Shown one piece after another: positions 8,720-18,456 of a DNA stretch of 64,000 bases. The position numbers and the translations under genes were made by a program. The notes beneath the pieces are model-generated. The model made no database searches. It was not told the DNA's origin and saw only the letters and a program-made list of their open reading frames with translations. The stretch is from positions 69,944-133,943 of the forward strand of contig CBFHOH010000009.1 in assembly GCA_965657335.1 (NCBI GenBank), read 5' to 3'. This DNA is from UBA4582 sp965657335 (GTDB lineage: Bacteria; Pseudomonadota; Gammaproteobacteria; Pseudomonadales; Azotimanducaceae). Position 1 is the stretch's first letter; every line of letters begins with the position of its first letter.

Positions 8720-11395
8720 ATGGAGCACGACGAGCGCAAAACATTACTAAACAATACTGCTTCATGCAGAAATATCCCGTGGATCTTTTCTCTATGTCGC
8801 GAACACAGCGTTGATCCAAACAACATCCTGCACAATCTTCCCTTCGAAAGATCCTATGTTGAAGAGTCTTCTAACTTCATAGAATGGGATTATTTCGCCT
8901 TACTCCATCACAACGTCACCCGCTATCTTTCGACTAAGGAACTTGAAGAGGCTGCCAGAAAATCATGGGGCAAGAAAGATTTTCGTATATACAGAGCTGT
9001 TGGCTCCCTGCTATTTAATTTAACCGACCATGTACTAGCAACCTTTGGCCCTCACGGCTATTTCGCCAAGCTCTATCCCTGCGATTTTACGGTTATCACG
9101 CAGGACAAAGACAAAATTGAAATAGAGCTAACAATGCACGAGGGTTGCGCACCCTCGATACCTTTTCAGGCAATTCTCACAGGTCAACTATCAGGCCTTG
9201 TTGAACAAATGGGCTACATAAGGCCTCAGATAGATTACCAACACACGCCAACCGGTGCGATTTATCGCGTCAGCCTTAGCCCTCGATTCGGCATCTATGT
9301 GTTTCTAAAAAAAATGCTGACAAGATCACAAACCGCACACGATGCCGCAATCGAGCTTTCCTTAACTCATCATCAATTGCTCGATAAAAATATCGAGGCC
9401 CAGCGACTTGGTGAGGAGGTACGACAACTAAAAACTGCGCTCAAGCATTCGTCCAGCAATTATCAATTGGTGTCCGAAGCTTCATCTGAAATAATTTGGA
9501 TGGCGGAACCTGATAAGGGGCTCACGTTCATTAGTCCAGCGGCCACAGCCCTACTCGGATATCCGACGAGCGAACTGATTGAACAAAATCAAATACTGTC
9601 CGTTGCTTTCACTGAGCAGGTCAATCGATTAGTACCCAGTCAGGTTCAAGAAGAGGATCAGCAGACTAGCAACCCACAGGGGAGCATCGAATCCTGGGGC
9701 ATCTGGCACCAGCCAGTTGTCGATAAAAACAGTTTCGAAATTGCACTAGACCACAAAAACGGTCGGACGGTCTGGACAAGAACCAAATTGGATTTTGCGC
9801 CAGCCGAAAATGCTGCGGGAATCAAAATCATCGGCGTCACAAAAGATATTTCGCAAGAAAGAAACATCGAACAGAAACTCTTCGCCTCTGAAGCAAACTA
9901 TAAGGAGGTGGTTAACAACGCTGAAGACGGAATTATTATTCTTAACGAGAAAAATTTGGTCTCTTTCGCGAACCCCGCGAGCGCGCGAATTTTTGGCTAC
10001 TCGCATGAAGAATTGATCGGGCTGGCACTAGGAGACCTGATCCCTGAAATTCATTCTGAGACTGTCCAATTTGTTGATACGTCGATTAACGGCGTCATGA
10101 AAGACGGCAGCTCAGTAAGATTGGAAATGTCACTCGCAGAACAGCATCGGCAGGGGCACAATCTGACAACCTGCGTCTTCCACGATGTTACGACCCAACA
10201 TCGTATCAAAGCAGACCGAGAGGCACTCCAAGAACAGTTACTGGCAGCTCAAAAAATGGAATCCATCGGCCAACTAACCGGAGGCATCGCTCATGACTTT
10301 AATAATTTACTTGTCGCTATTAATGGTTTCGCGGAGTTAAGCCAACTTAAGACAACTTCTGCGGAAGAGCGAGACGACTTTTTAGACCAAATTCGACGAG
10401 CAGGTAATCGCGCAGCGGAGATGACTCGGAAGTTGTTGTCATTCAGCCGACGACAAATTGTCCAACTGAAGGTAGTCGATTTAAACACGCTGGTTTCAGA
10501 CCTTAATCTGATGATCCATCGCCTGCTTTCAGAGAATATCGAAGTGCGCATTCACCGCTCCTTGGAGGAGATTCATGTGCTTGCTGATTCTGGCCAACTC
10601 GAACAGGTCATTATCAATCTTGCCGTTAATGCGAAAGATGCCATGTCAGATCAAGGTAAACTTGAAATATCAGTACGCAATCAAAAAGTCGATGGATCGT
10701 TCGCTCATCGTCACCCGCATGCGAGACCCGGCGATTTTGCCCTGATTACCGTCAAAGATACGGGATTTGGGATTACCGACGAAGCAATGGAGAAAATATT
10801 TGAACCTTTTTTTACAACGAAGCCAGAGGGTGCAGGTACAGGACTTGGTCTTTCGGTCGTTTCTGACATCGTATCGCAACACGACGGATTTATTGATGTA
10901 ACCAGCAGTCCGGACGAGGGAACATGTTTTAGCATCTTTTTACCCACTACCGAATCCTCGCTTGATGAGGAAAAAATAAAACCATCTGTGACGGTTGACG
11001 GTGGCACTGAGACATTGCTGCTCGTTGAGGATAATGAGCATGTCAGAGATCTTGCGAGGATTATCCTAAAAGGCGCGGGCTACTTCGTTATCGAGGCTGT
11101 CGACGGCGCTGATGCGATCAATCAATTCCGTCAAATTCACAAAAAGATTGATCTGGTGATTATTGATGTCGTGATGCCAAAAATGGGGGGGCGAGAAGTC
11201 ATGTCGCACATGCGGGCGATTGATCCCCACGCCAAAATGCTCTTCACAAGCGGCTATGCGAACCAAAGTGTTCACACAAATTTCATTTTTGAAGAAAAGC
11301 TCGAATTTCTCCAAAAACCCTACAGCACTGATTCACTGCGTAAAAAAGTCAGACAATCTCTTACTGCAAGATCAAACGTCAGGAATGGCAGTTAA
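8720..11395 (+). CDS. Hybrid sensor histidine kinase with novel N-terminal domain, two PAS domains and a receiver
   Basis: An 891-residue cytoplasmic kinase with no membrane helices. The order is an unrecognised sensory domain (about 1-220), a short coiled segment, two PAS domains (about 245-390 and 395-500), HisKA with phosphoacceptor His525 in GGIAHDFNN, HATPase_c with DTGFGI and TGLGLSVV, and a receiver domain with phosphoacceptor Asp816 in IIDVVMPKMGG. I choose ATG 8720 because GAAGAG lies seven bases upstream; a GTG at 8705 is also in frame. Its last 24 bases overlap the convergent VOC gene. Its signal and partner regulator are unknown. Confidence 0.88.
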   Translation: MEHDERKTLLNNTASCRNIPWIFSLCREHSVDPNNILHNLPFERSYVEESSNFIEWDYFALLHHNVTRYLSTKELEEAARKSWGKKDFRIYRAVGSLLFNLTDHVLATFGPHGYFAKLYPCDFTVITQDKDKIEIELTMHEGCAPSIPFQAILTGQLSGLVEQMGYIRPQIDYQHTPTGAIYRVSLSPRFGIYVFLKKMLTRSQTAHDAAIELSLTHHQLLDKNIEAQRLGEEVRQLKTALKHSSSNYQLVSEASSEIIWMAEPDKGLTFISPAATALLGYPTSELIEQNQILSVAFTEQVNRLVPSQVQEEDQQTSNPQGSIESWGIWHQPVVDKNSFEIALDHKNGRTVWTRTKLDFAPAENAAGIKIIGVTKDISQERNIEQKLFASEANYKEVVNNAEDGIIILNEKNLVSFANPASARIFGYSHEELIGLALGDLIPEIHSETVQFVDTSINGVMKDGSSVRLEMSLAEQHRQGHNLTTCVFHDVTTQHRIKADREALQEQLLAAQKMESIGQLTGGIAHDFNNLLVAINGFAELSQLKTTSAEERDDFLDQIRRAGNRAAEMTRKLLSFSRRQIVQLKVVDLNTLVSDLNLMIHRLLSENIEVRIHRSLEEIHVLADSGQLEQVIINLAVNAKDAMSDQGKLEISVRNQKVDGSFAHRHPHARPGDFALITVKDTGFGITDEAMEKIFEPFFTTKPEGAGTGLGLSVVSDIVSQHDGFIDVTSSPDEGTCFSIFLPTTESSLDEEKIKPSVTVDGGTETLLLVEDNEHVRDLARIILKGAGYFVIEAVDGADAINQFRQIHKKIDLVIIDVVMPKMGGREVMSHMRAIDPHAKMLFTSGYANQSVHTNFIFEEKLEFLQKPYSTDSLRKKVRQSLTARSNVRNGS

Positions 11396-11851
11396 CAAGG
11401 CTTTGGCTTTTTTCGGGTCTGGCACGATCCCTGGCGTGTCCAGACAAAATTCCACCATGATGCCGTTCGGGTCTGCGTAGTAAACCGACTGACACCAATC
11501 GTGATCAATTTCCATAATGGGTTCAATATTTGCGTCAGCCATCTTCAGCTTAACTTCATCGTAACGTGTCTGATCGGCTGCGAACGCTACGTGGTTAACC
11601 CAAACAGGCAGTCCCATCCCGGTTGAAATATCCGTTCGAAAGTCCTCCGGCTCTCCGACACCATGCAAATCAAAAAATGCCAGACTGCTTCCATCACCTA
11701 AATCGAAGAAAATATGCCTCATGAAAGCTTCCGAGGACCCGCCTAATTCGGTGTGTATTAGTGGAAAACCCATTAAATCTTCATAGAATTTTACCGTTGC
11801 CTCGATATCACGGCAGGCAAAAGCGACGTGATGAAAACCTTTGTTTCTCAT
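11372..11851 (-). CDS. VOC (glyoxalase/dioxygenase superfamily) protein
   Basis: A 159-residue protein with two beta-alpha-beta-beta-beta modules of the vicinal oxygen chelate fold. Likely metal ligands are the early histidine in FHHVAFACRD, His in VNHVAFA and Glu in GIMVEFCLDTPG. The family includes glyoxalase I, extradiol dioxygenases and epimerases; the substrate cannot be assigned. The start at 11851 has GGAGG seven bases upstream, while the open frame extends further to 11911 without a signal. It ends inside the 3' end of the convergent kinase gene. Confidence 0.8.
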   Translation of the reverse strand: MRNKGFHHVAFACRDIEATVKFYEDLMGFPLIHTELGGSSEAFMRHIFFDLGDGSSLAFFDLHGVGEPEDFRTDISTGMGLPVWVNHVAFAADQTRYDEVKLKMADANIEPIMEIDHDWCQSVYYADPNGIMVEFCLDTPGIVPDPKKAKALLTAIPDV

Positions 11852-12083
11852 GTTCGATCCTCCATATGTCTCCCTACATGCTACCCAAGCAAAGACAGGG
11901 TTGCTAGCCACTCGACATCAAGACTTTCAATGTTGACTTTTCAGCACCTGGTCGACCATCAAGTGAGCAACCAAACGTGCTATCTCTACATACTTCCAAT
12001 AAAACTTTCGTATATTTACATGCTTCCGGGATGATCCGAGCAGGGTAAACAGCTAGACTGTCGTTTTTTTTGAAACTACGCCG

Positions 12084-13811
12084 ATGAATATTAGAAAACA
12101 TCTCGACGCCGCAATCGAGCAAGCTTTGGCCAATCAGGGCGCTTCCGGCTGTCCTGCAATTACAAAACAGGCTCAGCGGGTTGAATTTGGGCAGTATCAG
12201 GCCAACGGTGTGATGGGTGCGGCAAAAAAACTGAAGGTGAAACCTCACGATCTTGCCCGTCAGGTGGTTGAAAATCTCGATCTAGAGTGTCTGCAACGTG
12301 TCGAAATTGCAGGACCTGGTTTTATCAACTTGCACCTTGAACCCGAGTTCATTGCTGAACAACTTCGCAACATGCGGCTGAGTGATCGACTTGACGTTGA
12401 ACGCGCGGAAAATAAAATCGTTGTAATCGATTACTCCGCGCCCAATCTTGCCAAAGAAATGCATATCGGCCATCTCAGGAGCACTTCAATCGGCGATGCC
12501 GCCGCAAGATTACTTGAATTCCTCGGTCATACAGTCATCCGCGCTAATCATGTGGGGGACTGGGGTGCTCAATTTGGCAGCCTGCTTGCTTATATGGATC
12601 AGCTTGCGGCACAAGGCGAGGAATTGAGCACAGCACTTGCTGACCTTGAAAAATTCTACATGGCGGCCAGCGCGCTATTTCGAAATGACGAGACTTTTGC
12701 GAAGAACGCACGCGACTATGTTGTAAGGCTTCAGAGCGGAGATCCTCATTGCCTTGCTCTCTGGGAGCAATTTATCGAGGAATCAATTACACATTGCCAA
12801 GCAGTTTATGAACGTCTGAATATCACTTTAACTCGTCAAGACATCAAAGCAGAAAGTTCCTATAACGAAGACCTGCCCAAGGTGGTGAACGAGCTTACCG
12901 AAATGGGCCTGCTAGTAGAGTCTGATGGTGCAAAGTGCGTATTTCTTGAGGAGTTCACCGGCAAAGACGGTAACCTACTACCTGCGCTTGTCCAGAAATC
13001 TGATGGCGGCTACCCTTACTTGGCGAGCGACTTGGCTGCAGTGAGATACCGAACACGAGAAGTCAACGCAGACCAAGCTTTGTATTTCGTCGATGCCCGA
13101 CAGAAATTACATTTGTCTCAACTATTTGCGGTTTCAAAAGAGGCTGGTTATCTGGGGGCTGGAAACGACTTCAAACATTGTCCTTTCGGCGTGATTCTGA
13201 AAAAAGATGGGAAACCGTTTAAGACTCGAGATGGCGCCGATGTCAAACTGCGCGACGTGATTGAAGAGGCCGTTACTCGCGCACGCGATCTGGTCAATGC
13301 AAAGAACCCTGAACTCGATGATGCGACACGAGGACGAGTAGCCGAGGTCGTGGGGGTAGGCGCGATTAAATACGCTGAGCTATCAAAAAATAGAACAACT
13401 GACTATATTTTTGATTGGGATACCATGCTGTCTTTTGAGGGCAATACTGCGCCTTACTTGCAATATGCATACACGCGCATTCGCAGCATATTTCGCAGAG
13501 CGGATATTCAAACTGAGGCATTGAACAACGGCCAACTAGTCCTTACTGAACCACTCGAACTTGAACTAGGCGTTAAGTTGATGCAACTTTCGGAAACGCT
13601 TGAGGCCGCAGCAGAAGACTTTCAGGCCAATATTCTCTGCAACTACTTGTTTGAACTGGCTGGCACTTTTATGAGTTTCTATGAGGCCTGCCCAATCCTC
13701 AAGGCAGAGGAAAACGTTCGGAATAGTCGATTGTTGATAGCGGACCTCACCGCTAACACGCTGAAGAAAGGGCTCGAGCTATTGGGCATTGAGGTCGTCG
13801 AGCAAATGTAG
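12084..13811 (+). CDS. argS: Arginyl-tRNA synthetase
   Basis: A 575-residue class I synthetase that charges tRNA-Arg. The N-terminal Arg-tRNA recognition domain precedes the catalytic core with the HIGH motif at 127-130 (EMHIGHLRST), and the KMSK loop is degenerate (GKPFKTRDG), as is common in ArgRS. The C-terminal DALR anticodon-binding domain begins near residue 455 (FEGNTAPYLQYAYTR). Full length. A divergent VOC gene lies upstream, so the promoter should be in 11852-12083. Confidence 0.97.
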   Translation: MNIRKHLDAAIEQALANQGASGCPAITKQAQRVEFGQYQANGVMGAAKKLKVKPHDLARQVVENLDLECLQRVEIAGPGFINLHLEPEFIAEQLRNMRLSDRLDVERAENKIVVIDYSAPNLAKEMHIGHLRSTSIGDAAARLLEFLGHTVIRANHVGDWGAQFGSLLAYMDQLAAQGEELSTALADLEKFYMAASALFRNDETFAKNARDYVVRLQSGDPHCLALWEQFIEESITHCQAVYERLNITLTRQDIKAESSYNEDLPKVVNELTEMGLLVESDGAKCVFLEEFTGKDGNLLPALVQKSDGGYPYLASDLAAVRYRTREVNADQALYFVDARQKLHLSQLFAVSKEAGYLGAGNDFKHCPFGVILKKDGKPFKTRDGADVKLRDVIEEAVTRARDLVNAKNPELDDATRGRVAEVVGVGAIKYAELSKNRTTDYIFDWDTMLSFEGNTAPYLQYAYTRIRSIFRRADIQTEALNNGQLVLTEPLELELGVKLMQLSETLEAAAEDFQANILCNYLFELAGTFMSFYEACPILKAEENVRNSRLLIADLTANTLKKGLELLGIEVVEQM

Positions 13812-13939
13812 TCTTTTCACGTCCACCTAGTGCAAACGAAACCTATGACAGTAGCACTGAAGTGTCGCGAACGTGATTGAGCACTTTACTTTTAAAAACA
13901 AGAAGCAACTATTACATTCATCTCAATCGGGATTAACCG

Positions 13940-14482
13940 ATGCCCAACATCGACGAGAAGCCAGTGGATAAACTCACTAAAACACCCGGTATGCCGACGG
14001 TAACTATCATCGCGGCTCGCGCCCAGAACCATGTTATCGGTCGAGGCGATGAGATTCCTTGGCGCGTAAAAGGCGAACAAAAACTATTCAAAGAACTGAC
14101 AATGGGTGGCTGCATGATTATGGGCCGAAAAACCTTTGAATCAATCGGCCGCCCTCTGCCCGGGCGCGACACGATAATCGTGTCACGAAACGCTGCATTT
14201 CGCCACGAAGGCTGCGAATGCGTCACTGATATTCCTGCTGCGCTGAAACTTGCAAACGCCAAAGGAGTTCCCGTGCACATTGTCGGGGGTGGCGAGATAT
14301 ATAGACAAGCGCTTGAACTCGACATCGCTGACGTACTGCATATCACCACTATCGAGACAGAAGTCGAGGGCGACGTCTATTTTCCGCAAATTCCCACGGC
14401 GATTTTCTCTGTGGTAGAAGAGCAAAAGTATCAATCTAATATCGATTACTTGTACCAGCGCTACGAGCGAACCGCCAAGTAA
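13940..14482 (+). CDS. folA: Dihydrofolate reductase
   Basis: A 180-residue enzyme that reduces dihydrofolate to tetrahydrofolate with NADPH. Recognisable elements are TIIAARAQNHVIGRGDEIPW (substrate and cofactor site, acidic residue replaced in the W-x-x-x segment by the family pattern), MGRKTFESIGRPLPGR and HIVGGGEIYRQAL. The frame starts 17 residues before the usual beginning of the domain; ATG 13991 (MPTVTII) would give a family-typical 163 residues. Neither start has a strong ribosome site, so the N-terminus is uncertain. Confidence 0.93.
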   Translation: MPNIDEKPVDKLTKTPGMPTVTIIAARAQNHVIGRGDEIPWRVKGEQKLFKELTMGGCMIMGRKTFESIGRPLPGRDTIIVSRNAAFRHEGCECVTDIPAALKLANAKGVPVHIVGGGEIYRQALELDIADVLHITTIETEVEGDVYFPQIPTAIFSVVEEQKYQSNIDYLYQRYERTAK

Positions 14483-14656
14483 AAGCCCGTCAAGTTGACC
14501 ACCGCTCTGGGTACCTGCCTGTGTCAAATCCCAGTGGATTTTGCCCGAACAAACATACCCAGATCTTTTTGCAGCTAGATTCTTCTAAGTTTCAAATGAT
14601 TCAAAGACACCTATCGGAAATACATCTGGTAACATCGCTCGTCAGGCGGAAAAACA

Positions 14657-14716
14657 ATGCGCTGGGATAAGACTGCGGAAAAAATGAGAAGGATGGGGTT
14701 AAATCAGAAATCATGA
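14657..14716 (+). CDS. Possible 19-codon upstream ORF coupled to the Sel1/SPOR gene
   Basis: An ATG at 14657 opens a 19-residue frame (begins MRWDKTAEKM) whose TGA at 14714-14716 overlaps the ATG of the next gene (ATGA). A GGCGGA lies about seven bases before it, whereas the downstream gene has only a distant GGATGGGG. The arrangement suits translational coupling or a leader peptide. There is no homology evidence; it may be chance. Confidence 0.25.
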   Translation: MRWDKTAEKMRRMGLNQKS

Positions 14717-15534
14717 CTAATCGTGTCAATTTGTTGTTGTTGGTTTTTCTTCAAGTTTGGCCGTCATTTGCACTCGCTGATTCGGAATTCGAGCAAGCTG
14801 CCGAGGCCTATAGCAAGAACAACTATGCCGTCGCTTTTCCTGCTTTTACTAGACTCGCTGAGCAAGGTGACGCAAGGGCACAAACCATTTTGGCGCTAAT
14901 GTACAAATACGGAGAGGGCACAACGGAAGACCCTTCGCAGGCGTTTCAATGGTACCAGCGCGCTGCAAAACTCAATTATCCTCCTGCGCAGTTTAATTTA
15001 GGACTGATGCATCACGAGGGACTGGGGACGGCAATTAACCATGAGCTTGCCATCCAATGGTATATCAAAGCTGCTTCTGGTGGGTTCAAGAGAGCTAACG
15101 AAAAACTTGAGGAATTAAACACATCCAGCGTGTCAAACACGGCAGTCGCAGAACCACTGATACCGGCGCCCGAAAAATGGAATTTTCGCCTTCCCAACTC
15201 ACAAAGGCGCATGACACAGGCAGAAACTGAACATCGCAGTTCGGCCGTGCAAAACAGAACTTCCTCACGTGCCGCTGCTTATCATGTACAACTCGGCGCC
15301 ATGAGTTCAATCAAGGCGGCAGAAGCACTGTGGGATCAGATTGTCTTTCTGTCACCGGGGCTTTTTGCTCAGCAGAAAATGCTCATCAGACCGTCCAACA
15401 ATACACCAAATTCAATTTACCTACTGCAAACAGGCCCTTTCGCAAGCTTGTCAGAAGCCACCAGCTTCTGTCGAAACATAACTCAACACGGGATCAGAAC
15501 AGGATGTTTACCCCTGTCATCAACAAATGAGTAA
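14713..15534 (+). CDS. Exported Sel1-repeat protein with C-terminal SPOR domain
   Basis: A 273-residue protein with a signal peptide (about 1-22, FALADSEF at the cleavage area). Residues about 25-135 hold Sel1-type TPR-like repeats (GDARAQTILALMYKYGEG and PPAQFNLGLMHHEGLG). The last about 80 residues (YHVQLGAMSSIKAAEALW to the end) look like a SPOR domain, which binds denuded peptidoglycan at division sites. A role in the periplasm at the cell wall is likely, but no specific function can be named. A probable terminator follows directly. Confidence 0.78.
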   Translation: MTNRVNLLLLVFLQVWPSFALADSEFEQAAEAYSKNNYAVAFPAFTRLAEQGDARAQTILALMYKYGEGTTEDPSQAFQWYQRAAKLNYPPAQFNLGLMHHEGLGTAINHELAIQWYIKAASGGFKRANEKLEELNTSSVSNTAVAEPLIPAPEKWNFRLPNSQRRMTQAETEHRSSAVQNRTSSRAAAYHVQLGAMSSIKAAEALWDQIVFLSPGLFAQQKMLIRPSNNTPNSIYLLQTGPFASLSEATSFCRNITQHGIRTGCLPLSSTNE

Positions 15535-15537
15535 GCT

Positions 15538-15577
15538 CAACCGCAAGTGCTGGCGGTTGGTCATTTGTTGTTTTTTC
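15538..15577 (+). terminator. Probable rho-independent terminator after the Sel1/SPOR gene
   Basis: CAACCGC at 15538-15544 pairs with GCGGTTG at 15553-15559 across an 8-base loop, followed by a T-rich tract (TTTGTTGTTTTTT). It begins four bases after the stop codon. The T tract is interrupted and not immediately adjacent, so strength is uncertain. Confidence 0.5.
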
Positions 15578-15618
15578 TCTTCGTTTTTTTTGGGATGATT
15601 TCTTGAGATAATGACACC

Positions 15619-16152
15619 ATGACGTCAGAAGATTACAAAAATAATCTACTCAACCGGTTGATACCTTTAGGTTTCACATCAGCGTTTTTGGAAACCTGCA
15701 AAATGCCGCTACAGATTGAAACCGAAAAGTTGGTATCGGCGGGCCAAGATATATTCGCGCGCGATCAACGCATGCAACCCGGTGCTCTGGCTGCCTGGCA
15801 ACAAATGAAAAATGATGCAGCGATTGAGAACATTGAACTGCAACTTGTTTCTGCTTTCAGATCTGTTGAATATCAATGCGCACTCATTCAGCGGAAACTT
15901 GATCAGGGCATCAACCTGGCTGAGATTCTCATGGTAAATGCAGCACCCGGCTTTAGTGAACATCATACCGGCAGAGCCATCGATCTGACGACGCCGGGCG
16001 AAAAGCCTCTAGAAGAAACCTTCGAAAAAACCAATGCATTCGGATGGCTAGAAAATAACGCCGGCGATTACGGTTTTACACTGTCGTATCCTCGGGACAA
16101 CCCTTGGGGTATTGCATACGAGCCATGGCACTGGGCATGGACAACTAGCTAG
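15619..16152 (+). CDS. VanY/M15B-type D,D-carboxypeptidase family protein
   Basis: A 177-residue zinc peptidase-like protein. The metal site is visible: SEHHTGRAIDL gives the SxHxxGxAxD motif, and EPWHWAW near the C-terminus supplies the catalytic Glu and third His ligand. Known relatives trim D-Ala from peptidoglycan stem peptides. Unlike most, it has no signal peptide or membrane anchor in this reading, so export is unclear. It overlaps the convergent reductase gene by four bases. Confidence 0.85.
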   Translation: MTSEDYKNNLLNRLIPLGFTSAFLETCKMPLQIETEKLVSAGQDIFARDQRMQPGALAAWQQMKNDAAIENIELQLVSAFRSVEYQCALIQRKLDQGINLAEILMVNAAPGFSEHHTGRAIDLTTPGEKPLEETFEKTNAFGWLENNAGDYGFTLSYPRDNPWGIAYEPWHWAWTTS

Positions 16153-16985
16153 CGCGAATACTTGCTCATCTTTTCCGCAATCAACCTTCGCTGCTCGTCT
16201 GTTAACGCTTTGCGGGGCGGTTGAACAACAGGATCTTTTGCGAACACATACTTTTCTCTGATCACCTGACGCGCCGTCAATCCAACGCGTTTTAGCAGAT
16301 CAAAACATTCATCCACCATTGCTGGATTACCACATAACATCACAAGGTCTTGGTCAGCATCAGGTACAAGCTGCTCAAGTTGCCGCTGCACATACCCGGC
16401 ATGACTATAACTAGCTATAGAGGGCTCAGAAACCTTTACATCGCGGCTCAAACTCACTCGAAAATCAACAAATGCTGCGTATTTTTGCTGATATTTTACC
16501 AAATAGTCAGCGTAAAGAATTTCACTCTCGTCGCGTACTCCAAACAAAAAAGTTAATCGCAACTTCCCTGCAGCTAAGGGCATTTCAAGCTGACGTAATA
16601 TTGGCAGATAAGGAGCTATACCTACGCTTGTTGCGACGAGAATAATCCGAGGAGGCAATGTTTGCGGAATCACTAGGCGGCCGTATGGCCCCGTTACTTT
16701 CGCCACTTCGCCTGGCGTAGCTGAAAATAGCACATTGGTAGCCCTGCCTTTTTCAACCCTCGAAACGACAAGATCCAACACTGAAGTGCTGATCTCGCCG
16801 TTATTTACGGCATCATCAACATTACACAAACTGTAACTACGCTCGAAGCTGCCTAAGCTGTCATTAAAGGTGAAGCGAAAAAACTGGCCCGGGCGAAATT
16901 TTATACGTTCACCATTCACCGGAGCGAACCTTAGAGCGATCGTCGAGGCACTTAAATGATCGACTTGTTCCAATTTAACTTCCAC
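16149..16985 (-). CDS. Ferredoxin/flavodoxin-NADP reductase-like FAD oxidoreductase
   Basis: A 278-residue flavoprotein. It has an N-terminal FAD-binding barrel with the motif RSYSLCN (FAD isoalloxazine contact), GPYGRLVIP, then an NAD(P)-binding half with VATSVGIAPYLPILRQL, and LCGNPAMVDECFDLL near the C-terminus. It resembles Fpr but the C-terminal EKYVFAKDP plus a 25-residue basic tail is not the classical VEEYW end, so its electron acceptor and nucleotide preference remain open. Confidence 0.85.
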   Translation of the reverse strand: MEVKLEQVDHLSASTIALRFAPVNGERIKFRPGQFFRFTFNDSLGSFERSYSLCNVDDAVNNGEISTSVLDLVVSRVEKGRATNVLFSATPGEVAKVTGPYGRLVIPQTLPPRIILVATSVGIAPYLPILRQLEMPLAAGKLRLTFLFGVRDESEILYADYLVKYQQKYAAFVDFRVSLSRDVKVSEPSIASYSHAGYVQRQLEQLVPDADQDLVMLCGNPAMVDECFDLLKRVGLTARQVIREKYVFAKDPVVQPPRKALTDEQRRLIAEKMSKYSR

Positions 16986-17261
16986 TTTTCAACCCTTTTA
17001 CAATGACCAATGCCCGCGTTTCTCGCTCTATTTTAAGCTAGAACATCTCTTAGCAACATTATAATACCTGATAGATAATTCGGGTGAGCGTTAGATTGGC
17101 ATTCTGATCGTGCTCGCAAAAAGACTGGTCTGACCATCTTCAAGAAATAACCTGCAGGTTGAAGAACAACACAATTTAACTCACACTGTTTATCAATATT
17201 TTCACAATTTACGTCGATAATACCGCCGGATCACCGGAATCTTACCCGACGCCGATAATCT

Positions 17262-18449
17262 ATGAACATAAATGGCTCTGTGGCACCAGGTTTCGAGAAG
17301 GTGAAGGAAACTTTCGCATCCTTTTGGCTTGACTCCGAAATAGGTGCAAGCGTTTGTGCCTATCATCAAGGCAAAAAAGTGGTTGACCTGTGGGCCGGTT
17401 ACAAAGATGTGGCACGAGAAGACCCTTGGCGAGCTGATACGCTCGTTAATATCTATTCTACAACCAAAGGACTGGCAGCACTCGCCGTTGCGATGCTGTA
17501 CGACGAAGGTTTAGTTGATTACAACGCACCCGTTGCTCAGTACTGGCCCGAGTTTGGTGCAGCTGGAAAATCAAAGGTCACTGTCGCAGAGATGCTTGCC
17601 CATAAGGCTGGGGTTTCTGCTGTAGATCAAACACTTGTCATTGAGGACTTATATGATTGGCAGAAAATGACGAACCTGCTTGCGGCACAGTCACCGCTTT
17701 GGCCGCCGGGTGAAGCCTCGGGTTATCACGCAGTGACCTGGGGTTTCCTTTCAGGAGAGCTCATTAAAAGAATCACAGGGGAGTCGCTGGGCGCCTATTT
17801 CAGACGCAAAATTGGCGAACCGTTGGACGTAGATTGCTACATAGGCCTACCTGATGCGGAACATGCAAGATGCGCAACATTGAATGGACCTAACCGCGCT
17901 CGCAAAAGACCTAATTCAAAGTCTGCTTTCAAAGAGAAGAAATCACCCGCAACGCGTCCGCCGCAAGACCAAAGCAGTACCGCTTTGTATAAACAATCGA
18001 TGCTAAACCCAGTCATCGCGCCTTTTCGCGATGCCTGCAGCCCTCAATGGCGGCGAGCAGAAATTGCTGCTTCAAACGGCCACGCGTCTGCTCGAGGGCT
18101 GGCAAAAATTTATGCGGCGCTTGCTATGCAAGGTGAACTTTCAGGCACGAGGCTTTTGTCTTCGGAGGCGATTGACGCTGCGACCTCGTCGGAAGTGGAA
18201 ACTTCACAAGATCTTGTTATGGGTAGCGTGATAAGAAGATCACGCGGGTTTATCCTGAACACCGATGGCAATTACGGACCGAGTGGTGAGGCTTTTGGAC
18301 ACAACGGCACGGGAGGGTCGACTGCGTTTGCCGACAGAAAAAATGGCGTAAGTTTCGCCTATGTGATGAATCAAATGGTCTCGGACCCGTTTAACGAGCC
18401 CAGAGCAAACCGTTTGACTGACGCCTTGTTTCAATGCATCGAGCAGTAA
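17262..18449 (+). CDS. Serine hydrolase of the class C beta-lactamase/EstB esterase family
   Basis: A 395-residue protein with the SxxK nucleophile motif STTK at 66-69, a Tyr motif in SGYHAVTWG and the third motif GHNGTGGS near the C-terminus. This combination fits cytoplasmic or peripheral carboxylesterases (EstB type) rather than true beta-lactamases; no signal peptide is seen. Substrate unknown. It is transcribed alone and is convergent with the MscS pair. Confidence 0.85.
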   Translation: MNINGSVAPGFEKVKETFASFWLDSEIGASVCAYHQGKKVVDLWAGYKDVAREDPWRADTLVNIYSTTKGLAALAVAMLYDEGLVDYNAPVAQYWPEFGAAGKSKVTVAEMLAHKAGVSAVDQTLVIEDLYDWQKMTNLLAAQSPLWPPGEASGYHAVTWGFLSGELIKRITGESLGAYFRRKIGEPLDVDCYIGLPDAEHARCATLNGPNRARKRPNSKSAFKEKKSPATRPPQDQSSTALYKQSMLNPVIAPFRDACSPQWRRAEIAASNGHASARGLAKIYAALAMQGELSGTRLLSSEAIDAATSSEVETSQDLVMGSVIRRSRGFILNTDGNYGPSGEAFGHNGTGGSTAFADRKNGVSFAYVMNQMVSDPFNEPRANRLTDALFQCIEQ

Positions 18450-18456
18450 ATGTGTG

